The position numbers were made by a program, and so were the translations under genes. A DNA stretch of 64,000 nt, taken from NCBI GenBank assembly GCA_021521415.1, contig JAIQDT010007303.1, positions 62,001 to 126,000 on the forward strand, read 5' to 3'. The notes under the pieces were generated by a model that was not told where the DNA came from, ran no database searches, and saw only the letters and a list, made by a program, of their open reading frames with translations. The number at the start of each line of letters is the position of its first letter. Position 1 is the stretch's first letter. This DNA comes from Bidens hawaiensis (lineage: Eukaryota > Streptophyta > Magnoliopsida > Asterales > Asteraceae). Shown here piece by piece: positions 56,654-64,000 of the stretch.

Positions 56654-58754
56654 TGTGACACCCGGTAATTTCCCAATCCCATAAACCAAGTAATCAACCT
56701 AATTATTAGGTAATTATGTTATATGCGCCCTGCGCGAGCGCGCCATGTTAGAATCAGCGCGTGTATGTTATATGCGCCCTGCGCGAGCACGCCATGTTAG
56801 GATCAGCGCGTGCATGTTATATGCGCCCTGCGCGAGCGCGCCATGTTAGGATCAGCGCGGGCATATGTTATATGCGCCATGCGCGGATGTTTTGGCTTTA
56901 TGTTAACTTAACTTTATGTCGTGTCTAATGGATTGACCGCCCTGCTTGATGCTAAGGCGGGTGCATCCCAAATCATTTATGCGCATGCGGAAAGGGGGCT
57001 AACCTCCCCGCATGGCGGGAACATTGAGAGCTAGTTTGTCTGAAGCTCCAGGATGGAATTGACTTCAACATAACTGATCACTATGTTGAAATACCAAGAC
57101 CTCATGGAAAATCTACAAATGAAACTCAACGTCCCCGACTGCGAGAAGGTTACGCACCTACCCGCAGCAAAGAAACAGCCTACACGCGGAAGGCTATACG
57201 CGCAAGGCTACACGCACAAAACACTTAAAGTCTATTTCTCAAATGTAAGGGGATTTCCCCCGCCCAGAAGGGACCAGTAGCGTGTTTCAGATATTTTTAC
57301 CTTTTGACTACACACTGACAACAGTACCAGGAAAAGTATACTGTAACACGAAATGTCAGCTGTCAGCCGTACCTACTCCCACCAACCACAGTCCTGCATG
57401 TCCTGTCAAAAAAAATCAATCAGAATCTTTCTAACCACTCCCTAGGACTATCACCCCCATCTCTGAATAAATAATAATAAATCCCATACTATGTCATCAT
57501 TACACCTAGATATGATAAGATTTTAATCCCCTAAATCAAGGGATTGTGTTCCCTTGAATTTACCTATAAATCCTTGAATAAAACATCACACAAACACACC
57601 CCAAACTCTCTTAAATCTGTAATTCTCTCCCAAGCATCCGTTTCCATTTCCGTTTCCATCACTAGGTAAGCCGAAACCTTAGTCTTGAGATTACTTTTCT
57701 AACCAGCCCTTATATTCTTCGATTTCTTGATCTTAATATGCATATTTCTTGTTATTTAATCATATTCTAGACTCCCAAATTCAAGGCTAACATCAAGGAA
57801 CCCGAATCTCGTTTAATCTAAACCATACTTAGCAAGAATCACAGGTGAGTCTCACAGCCCCTATTTTCACTATTTTTAAAGCTGTTTTCGGGGCGAGGGA
57901 CACGTGTTTAAATTATGTTTTATCATGGTATATTTACGAGCAAAGCAAACAGTTATCTATGTTTATCTTGGTTTTCGATATGAGTGCGCAAGATACGAGT
58001 AAGTGATCACTTTACCATTGGAACTCTAAGGGTAGGGACTACTGTGTTTGATCAACCCACTCATAGGGGTCGCACCCCTTGCAAAGACGGGTGCCTAGTA
58101 TGTCACGGGGTAGTACTATGGGATTGAGCCCGCTCGTAGAGGTCGCACCTCTTACAAAGACGAGCGCCTTGTTTTCCGACACAACGTCCGCGCGTAACCC
58201 GCGGGACGGTATATTTAATTGTTGTAGTGGCAGCGCCACGGTTTTCAGGAATGTCTGCGCGTGACCCGCGGGACGATTCTATCAAGCATATGTTTAAACA
58301 ATGTTATCAGAAATATGTTTCAATATGGCTTTATCAAAGATTATGTTGCAATACAATTTATCAAGTCACCAAAACTTGTGAACTCACTCAGTTTATACTG
58401 ATTCTAATGTTTTTACGTGTCTTTCAGGAGATAGCTAGGTAGCGCAAGGAGTCACACATAGAGCACTTCAAGCAGAACATCTATAAAATTAGCTTTTTGG
58501 AAGATTTTAGTTCTATCCCTTCCACACGCGCGGTTGTCCCCGCCGTGCGAGGGGATATGGCGCGGAAATCTTCAAAGATTTTTATACTTGGATATTTTTA
58601 TGTAATTCTAAACAATGTAATGTATTTTGTACTAGACATTTCATGCGCAATGGAAATTTTATTTTTCTTGAATGTTTGCAATGACCCGTGCTTGACTATC
58701 AATCCCCACTCGCGCGCGCCCGGCTGTTTCCGCCGTTTAGGGCCGGGTGTGACA
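56654..58754 (+). repeat. 3' LTR of Tekay-G
   Basis: 2,101 bp. Lacks the TTCATATAACTT-type 13-bp piece and one ACTATTTTC unit present in the 5' LTR; otherwise about 20 substitutions. The 49-bp array recurs at 56718-56886. Confidence 0.95.
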
Positions 58755-58759
58755 AAAAT

Positions 58760-59825
58760 AGATATGAAGGTAATGTGGGGATACATACTTCCAAGACAAA
58801 GCTGCTAAAAACCCAATTCTCTGTATTCAAGTATTTGAAAAATGAATCACTTGATGATATCATCATACGATATTATCATTTGATGACCGAACTAAATAAT
58901 TACTCCATTGAATACAAGGAAGAAGAGGTAGTAGAGAAACTTCTTGATGCTCTTCCACCGAAATGGGAAATGTACACTGTACTGATGAGAGAAGATAAAG
59001 ATTTTGACAATATTGATTTGGAAACAGTGGTCAATACGTTATGAAATTTTGAACTTAACATGGTTCGAAAGGTGACACCAACTGATCAGGTTCAGGATCC
59101 GGGAATGTATGGTGCTAAAGTCACTCCGAGCTCAAGTTCAAAATTAGAATCCACTGCCTACTACTCTAAGGGGGAATCAAACTCCACTCCAGATGGTCAT
59201 GTGATTCTCAATATGGATGGTTTTCGTATGTTTAGTAGCAGGAGGGAGTAATTCCTCAAAGCCTCAAACTACAACTGGAAATTTCTCATCCAATGCTCCA
59301 AACAATAACTACTCACAGATGTCTATGAGTGTGAAATCTGCTGAACAACAGTTTGCCCTCTATGTATCTTTCATTGCATCTTATGATAACTATATCAAAG
59401 GTAAAATAGTAGACCCTGCAACTTTGGATGAAGACTATGATCAGATCGATGCTGATGATTTGGAAGAGATGGATCTGCAGTGGCAGATGGCTATGATAGT
59501 AAGAAGGGTAAAGAGATTCATGAAGAAAATGGGTAGAAAGTTCGTTGGAGAAAGACCAGGGTTTGATAAATCAAAGATTTGATGTTACAACTGTAAACAA
59601 AATGGACACTTTGCTAAGGAATGTACAAATGAGAGAGTCGAACAAAGTCAGAACAGGCCTGCACAACAGAATGGGGGTGGTAGTGAAAATAGGGCTATGG
59701 TATCTCGACAGAATGGTGGATACAACTGGAATATACAAGTTGAGGAAGTGTTCGAACAGGCTAATTTGGTAAACATCAAAACTGGAGGAAGTGAGAGAGA
59801 GACGGGAGAAGATCCATGGCAGAAG
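58760..59825 (+). pseudogene. Copia-F gag, C-terminal part with first zinc knuckle
   Basis: Resumes the gag after Tekay-G: RYEGNVGIHTSKTKLLKTQF, KYLKNESLDDIIIRYYHLMT, LDALPPKWEMYTVLMREDKD. A TGA at 59042-59044 and a frame change near 59200-59230 follow; then MDLQWQMAMIVRRVKRFMKK, GRKFVGERPGFDKSKI, a TGA at 59580-59582, and the knuckle CYNCKQNGHFAKEC. This is a canonical UBN2-plus-zinc-knuckle gag, degraded by at least three changes. Confidence 0.8.
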
Positions 59826-60253
59826 TGAACGATCAGCTCTCTGAGGTAAGTTCTGAACTTCATTGTGAACAACGTGAAAATCTGTCTGAACAATTAAAAA
59901 CATTAACTGATCAGTTTGTTAGTTTGGATACTCAATTTAAAAACCTGAAAGAAGAACACCACTACTCTAAAACTAAAGAAAATAGTTACTCGGTAAAAAT
60001 AAAAGCTAGTGAAAAGGATATCAGAAGTCTTAAAGCCTGTCTAGCTGAAAAAATACAAGTAATTGATCTTAGTTATGAAGTGTTAGAAGAAAAGACCAAA
60101 CTAATTGCTGAAAAAGATAAACAGATAGCTGATTACCAGGTAAAAGTGGTGGAACTAAACAGGAAAATTGAACAATTTAGAAATTCTTCAGCAATGCTAG
60201 ATCACATCATAAGTGTTCAACGTTCCCCGGTTAACAAAGGAGGAATTGGATTT
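59816..60253 (+). pseudogene. Copia-F coiled-coil segment of gag-pol
   Basis: Open for 146 codons (MAEVNDQLSEVSSELHCEQR; LSEQLKTLTDQFVSLDTQFK; DKQIADYQVKVVELNRKIEQ). Strong heptads mark a long coiled coil between two zinc knuckles. Frame differs from the preceding knuckle, so a shift lies near 59810-59830. The reading ends at VNKGGIGF, cut by LTR-I. Confidence 0.7.
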
Positions 60254-60530
60254 TGTTAGTGCACGGTTTTGGTGTCCGTAGCGATCGAATAAGTTATAGG
60301 AGGTTTAGTCTTTGTATTTAACGTATATTGTAAATAGCCTATAAATAGGGAGCTTATGCTCATAATTTAGTAGAGAACTTGTACATAGTTTAAGTTATCC
60401 TCTCCATAACTTATTATTCTCTCTAATGTATTTACACTAAATTATCAATAAAGTATTATATTTAAAGTATCGATTTCGTGTTGATGTATCGTATTAGCGG
60501 CTAGATCTTGGTCTCTATGACGTTCTCTCG
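60254..60530 (+). repeat. Solo LTR-I, about 277 bp
   Basis: Begins TGTTAGTGCACGG at 60254 after GATTT, and the protein reading resumes at TTTTCTGAAGTT (SEVPPLYNNN), with AATTT as a one-mismatch duplication near 60531. It has a TATA box TATAAATA at 60340-60347 and AATAAAG near 60448. Its start resembles LTR-Z. The right edge is approximate because the expected ..CA tip is altered. Confidence 0.55.
60340..60347 (+). promoter_or_regulatory. TATA box of LTR-I
   Basis: GCCTATAAATAGGGAG, a strong plant TATA-box context, followed by a polyadenylation-like AATAAA about 105 bp downstream. Confidence 0.5.
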
Positions 60531-61303
60531 AATTTTCTGAAGTTCCACCACTGTATAACAATAACTATACTTATGATCCTAGTGATTAGCAATCTGCGAA
60601 TGTTGAGATTAGTCAGACAGTTCCAATCAAAGTTTCTACTAAAGAAACTGAAGTTAATAAGAGCGAAACGAGTAAGTCAAGTTCTAATGTTGCGATTTCT
60701 GTCCCTAGCTCTGTCTCATCAAATTCGGACAAGTCTTCCGAATTGGGTAAGATAAAAGAAGAGGTTGTGTAACTAAAACGTGGGGAGGAATATAAGCCCG
60801 ATGAAAAGAAATCTTCCCTAAATCCGTTCGTCCCACCATATGTTAGACAAACGGGTAATAACGCAACCTCGACATCTGCAACCACTGTTGAGACGAAAGT
60901 TCAAAACAGAAGTTGTTTCAGATGCAATAAAGTTGGACACCTTGTAGCTGATTGTTCTCTAAAACAGAGAAAATTTAGAGGTATGAGGCCTCCGAAAACT
61001 GAGAATAAAACGAATACTAATTATGATGCTGTTAAGAATGTGAACACACCAAATTTCAGTCATTGGACTAATCCAATATTTCAAAGAAATCAGTTTCGTT
61101 TTTTCCCAGTAAACTACCAAACCAACAATTATAATTCAGTTAATTCACGAAGGTTTGGATGGCCTCATAGCCAGTCCTCAAGAAGGTTTCCGTTCAGAAC
61201 TTACAGAAACTATCCTCAAACTGACTTTGGGCAATCAAGGTACTGGATACCTGATAACAGGTTTACTCAACCCAAGACCAGTAGGTCTTGGGTCCCCAGA
61301 TTT
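60531..61303 (+). pseudogene. Copia-F gag-pol: Ser-rich linker and second zinc knuckle
   Basis: SEVPPLYNNNYTYDPSD, a stop, then Ser/Thr-rich text (KSSSNVAISVPSSVSSNSDK), a stop after KIKEEVV, NPFVPPYVRQTGNNATSTSA and the knuckle CFRCNKVGHLVADC near 60912-60953. An Asn/Arg/Phe-rich tail (RRFGWPHSQSSRRFPFRTYR; RSWVPRF) ends at 61303. A second knuckle after a long coil is part of some plant copia polyproteins. Two internal stops. Confidence 0.7.
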
Positions 61304-61740
61304 TAATCTATTTCTTTAATTGTGCAGGAACAGTCAAACAGGGCTGTAAACAATATGTGGGTTGTTAACAGTGGTTGTTCCCGGCACATGACTGGTAACA
61401 AGAAATTGTTACGTGACTGAAAATCTGTTCAAGGAGGAAGGGTTAGTTTCGCTGGAGAGAGTGGAGGTAGAATCAGTGGTATTGGAACTATGACGAATTG
61501 AAGAATAAAGTTAGAGAAGGTGAATTTTGTGGAAGAGTTGAAGCATAACTTGTTGAGTGTATCTCAGATTTGTGACAAAGAATACATCGTGCATTTTACT
61601 AAAAATGAGGCAATCGTTCTTTATCCTGGTTTCAAGATACCAGAGGCCTGGGTTGTGATGAAAGCTCCAAGAGAAAAGAACACGTATGTAATGGATATGA
61701 GGTCAACTGAGATGACAACCGAAGAGTCGTGTCTTCTGTC
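61304..61740 (+). pseudogene. Copia-F protease and GAG-pre-integrase remnant
   Basis: NMWVVNSGCSRHMTGNKKLL: the copia protease motif is DSGCSRHM, so the catalytic Asp is Asn here. FAGESGGRISGIGTMTN and VEELKHNLLSVSQICDKEYI follow, then MRSTEMTTEESCLLSKA, the start of the GAG-pre-integrase region. Several stops (for example after LLRD and MTN). The stretch before it, CTTTAATTGTGCAG, looks like a splice acceptor but may be chance. The reading is cut at about 61740 by the deletion to RNase H. Confidence 0.75.
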
Positions 61741-62259
61741 AAAGGCAAGCCTAAGTTAGGATTGTGGTACACGAAAGGGGGAGAACTGGATTTGGTAGCT
61801 TACACAGATTCTGACTATGGAGGTTGCAATCAGAACAGGAAGTCAACAACCGGTGGATGTCAGTTTCTCGGAGGAAGATTGGTGTCGTGGCAGTACAAGA
61901 AGCAGACCTCAGTAGCCATTTCCACCTGCGAAGCAGAGTACCTGGCAGCATCAAACTGTTGCTCCCAGGTTTTATGGATACAACAGCAATTGCGCGATTA
62001 TGGTCTGAATTTCACTCAAACTCCTATTTACATTGATAACACTGCTGCAATCTCAGTAACTAACAATCCCATTAAAAACAGCAAAACTAAACATATTGAC
62101 ATTCGTCATCATTTTATACGGGATTGTGCTGAGAAGAAATTAATTGTGCTTGAAAAGGTTGATTCATTGGATAATTTTGCCGATCTTTTTACTAAAGCGT
62201 TTGACCGATCCCGTTTTCAAAATCTTGTTGAGCTTAATGGGATGATCAATCCCGAGTAA
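61741..62259 (+). pseudogene. Copia-F RNase H and C-terminus
   Basis: Begins GKPKLGLWYTKGGELDLVAY and continues TDSDYGGCNQNRKSTTGGCQ, SWQYKKQTSVAISTCEAEYL, YIDNTAAISVTNNPIKNSKT and KHIDIRHHFIRDCAEKKLIV, ending GMINPE. All RNase H acidic residues are visible. It is fused, out of frame, to the protease/GAG-pre-integrase remnant through the shared word CAAAGGCAAGC; integrase and RT (some 2.5-3 kb) are gone. Confidence 0.85.
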
Positions 62260-64000
62260 CCTTGTTTTCTAAAAAAAACATCACTATCGCTTAAAATTAT
62301 GTCGGTTGCTTACGTTTGAAGGACATATCTTCGGATATGTTTGGTCCTTACTTCTACTTGTAGATTATGAGGATAACCATTAACCAGATGACTGAAAGTG
62401 ACCGGGGCGGTTTATGATGGGTTTTTATTCTTTCGCTGAAAAATAGTCGTTCATACTTAGTTAGACGGACACATACTCGTATGTGGTCGGTCCAGCGGAT
62501 CCATTGGATCTTCAGGATAGCCGTTTACCTGAAGACTTTGACTTGATCGGGGCGATAGGAATTTAAATTTTTTTTGGAGATGATATAATTTTTCAAGTCT
62601 ATAACTTCGTAAGAAGTTTCAATACGATGTTTAAAAGAAAATTGATCTAACCTTGGAAAGTGATAGAAAAACTGATTCTGTGTGCTTAACTGGTGAAGTT
62701 ATTAGGCCTAAAAGACTCTAGAACAGTCATTGTATGTTATGGTAGCTTTCTATGGTGCGTAAAAGTAGAAGTGATACAAACTAAATCTCCTCGATTTAAT
62801 GTGGAGAATAATTCTGAGTTGTGCATGTCTCCATATACATCTTTCCGAATGATAGGCAGAAAAGTGATTACCCAGTCATACACGAGCCCGTGAGTGTTCT
62901 GATTCCCGCGAAGAGAGTGTCAAGTACCTGCAGTGATCCAAATTCGGGACTTGCAGTTGTCCACGATTTGAAGTTGTATTAATGTCTTTATTTGTAAAAA
63001 AAAAAAAAAAACCGTGTATATTGTTAAGCCTTCTGAAGCTTATGTTGTTTCAAATATCAAGAAAGAGGCAAGAAAGAATATTTCAAGCATGAGAAAGAAC
63101 GGGAAAAAGACTCTAAAGATATATGTGTGCACATTGTTTAATCAGACACTACGGGTCGAAGTCAACTCGGGGTGACTTGGGGAAAGCCAAATACGCTTTG
63201 AGAATAGATAGGAGGCATCACAATCTCTCATGTGATGTCCATCTAAATTTTGAGCTTAATTGAACCTAATCCGTATCACCGAAGCGATGAAAACCATACT
63301 AAGTTTTATACCTGCCTACAACTTGTTTCTTTATGTCATAATACCGCTGAACACGGATCTGAGTGATAGCCGCTTAATCAGTATGATTCCTGTTCGAATC
63401 TTTTCTAAAACAAGCAGGCTCGTCAAGACTGAAATTTGATCCCGTCTATTCTATTTTACTCAAATTTTTGTTTTGTATTTCGCTTTATGGTTTACATTTA
63501 AATAACTTGGTTACTTGGTTCCTTGATCGTCAAGTATAAATTTTTACCGGAAATTTTAAACAGCAAAGTGCTCCTTGTGTAAAGGTTCGGTCTTAAAATG
63601 GGCGACGTTTTGTTTGTAATTCTTAAATTTTTATAAACCAGCGATGTTAACTAAATGGCGAAGTTCACTTATAAGCAACACAGGCAAAGTTGACCAGCCT
63701 TTGACTTGGCGAAGTTAGGTTTGGGGCGAAGTTATCACAACTTCGCCTCTTGGGTTTTCTTCCACCTATATAAAGGGTTGTTGGTCAAACAAGTCAAATT
63801 ATTTTCAAACCCTCTAACCCTCGGCGAACTTATACCCCGAATCGAACCTCTTATTGTTTGATCTCTGTCAGTGATAAAGGTTTGTAGGATCATTGTGACC
63901 CGTAATTCGCAACATTCGATGATAATCAGTGTCTTGATGATCCAATTTGTGGCTTTGGTTGAACGGCTCTTTAAACCCTCGTTCAACAATTTGTGTTAAC
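62260..64000 (+). other. Long 3' region of copia-F
   Basis: No credible gene over 1.7 kb. It has an A16 run at 62996-63011, and from 63655 the GGCGAAGTT words return with a perfect hairpin GGCGAAGTT-ATCAC-AACTTCGCC (63725-63733/63739-63747). A TATATAAA box lies 20 bp later. This may be a promoter for a 3' ORF beyond the edge, as in copia-Z. Confidence 0.5.
63767..63774 (+). promoter_or_regulatory. TATA-like box in the copia-F 3' region
   Basis: CCACCTATATAAAGGG, a good plant TATA context, downstream of the GCGAAGTT hairpin; the copia-F LTR has the same order (hairpin, then TATTTAAA). Confidence 0.4.

Larger units (their letters stand above)
49821..58754 (+). mobile_element. Tekay-G: chromodomain Ty3/gypsy element of Tekay/Del type, young
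   Basis: 8,934 bp. LTRs 49821-51937 and 56654-58754 differ by about 20 substitutions plus two short indels (about 99% identical by eye). TSD AAAAT at 49816-49820 and 58755-58759. LTR tips are TGTGACACCCGG and CCGGGTGTGACA. It has a tRNA-Met primer site, a gag-pol with chromodomain, and a polypurine tract. gag-pol carries two nonsense codons and one frameshift. It lies inside the gag of copia-F. Confidence 0.95.
2507..64000 (+). mobile_element. Gypsy-A: Athila-type Ty3/gypsy element, heavily nested, open at the right edge
   Basis: Plus-strand element with a 5' LTR (2507-6542), a tRNA-Asp type primer binding site (6549-6566), gag (9782-10490 and 13191-14104), protease (14105-15049), half of reverse transcriptase (to 15655), the integrase C-terminus (33303-33809), 3' accessory ORFs (34.1-38.8 kb), a polypurine tract (47556-47570) and a 3' LTR from 47571. 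The protease sequence (LADRSVKYPRG..., ILGRSFL) and the tRNA-Asp primer are Athila traits. Inserted material: TIR element 4035-6245, copia-D, LTR-E, copia-C, copia-1 and copia-F. The distal part of RT, RNase H and the integrase core are missing, apparently lost with the copia-C rearrangement. The end of the 3' LTR lies beyond 64000. Confidence 0.85.
48620..64000 (+). mobile_element. Copia-F: copia element lacking integrase and RT, open at right edge
   Basis: 5' LTR 48620-49035, tRNA-Met primer site, leader, gag (split at 49820 by Tekay-G and resuming at 58760), coiled coil, second zinc knuckle, protease, then RNase H joined directly (about 61740), and a long 3' region to the edge. The protease Asp is Asn. 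The element is defective. Its LTR, leader and 3' region all carry GGCGAAGTT/AACTTCGCC hairpins. The 3' LTR is not in the window. Confidence 0.8.

Noticed and set aside
50257..58808. Paired short ORFs at 50257-50454/57083-57280 and 51680-51985/58497-58808
   Set aside because: They occur in both LTRs of Tekay-G and encode no recognisable protein.
62996..63011. A16 run as the poly(A) tail of a retrogene or LINE
   Set aside because: No 5' gene copy, no target duplication and no reverse-transcriptase remnant next to it; it lies in the copia-F 3' region.

Overview
The window reads as repetitive nuclear DNA of a flowering plant. Nearly all of it is explained by nested LTR retrotransposons of the Ty1/copia and Ty3/gypsy superfamilies, with plant-type primer binding sites (initiator tRNA-Met, or tRNA-Asp for the Athila-type elements) and 5-bp target-site duplications (TSDs). 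The copia proteins and the CACGGGGCCGTG-type words recall Asteraceae genomes (lettuce or sunflower relatives), but that is an impression, not a demonstration. I see no host gene, tRNA, rRNA or CRISPR array that I can support.

Layout, outermost first. Positions 1-2506 are the 3' end of an old minus-strand copia element (copia-Z): an LTR at 202-673 and a broken, unrecognised 3' ORF at 779-2465. Into it is inserted Athila-type gypsy-A (+ strand), which starts at 2507 and continues past the window. Its 5' LTR is split by a TIR-bounded DNA element (4035-6245). Its leader holds a 3.0-kb non-coding copia (copia-D, 6707-9713, TSD TTAGT). Its gag is split by a 2.7-kb solo LTR (LTR-E, 10491-13185, TSD ATCGA). 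Its pol is cut in the reverse transcriptase by a rearranged minus-strand copia (copia-C, about 15656-33302).

Copia-C in turn contains a second Athila-type element (Athila-B, 23146-33142, minus, TSD ATGCA), one LTR of which holds another solo LTR (LTR-H, 30271-32443, TSD CATGA). That makes five levels. After copia-C, gypsy-A resumes with the integrase tail (33303-33809), two small coiled-coil ORFs, an intron-like leader with an Athila-type 3' ORF (36209-37460), and a small basic C-x2-C-x4-H-x3-C ORF (38477-38797). Next comes a nearly pristine copia (copia-1, 39123-47361, TSD CATTT), then the gypsy-A polypurine tract and 3' LTR (47571 onward).

That 3' LTR is interrupted at 48620 by copia-F, which runs off the right edge. 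Copia-F has lost integrase and reverse transcriptase, and holds a chromodomain gypsy of Tekay/Del type (Tekay-G, 49821-58754, TSD AAAAT) and a small solo LTR (LTR-I, about 60254-60530).

Every polyprotein here is broken by stops, frameshifts, deletions or catalytic substitutions. LTR similarity judged by eye fits the nesting order: gypsy-A LTRs are most diverged, copia-D intermediate, copia-1 and Tekay-G about 99% alike.

The less ordinary content is non-coding. Several unrelated elements carry one short near-palindromic word many times: CACGGGGCCGTG in gypsy-A, GGCGAAGTT/AACTTCGCC hairpins in copia-F, TAACGAATG/ATTCGTTA in LTR-Z and LTR-H, AGCACAAAGTGTGCT in copia-D. Stem-AGGA-stem hairpins sit before purine-rich tracts in both Athila elements, and the gypsy-A 3' region looks like a separately transcribed, spliced gene unit.
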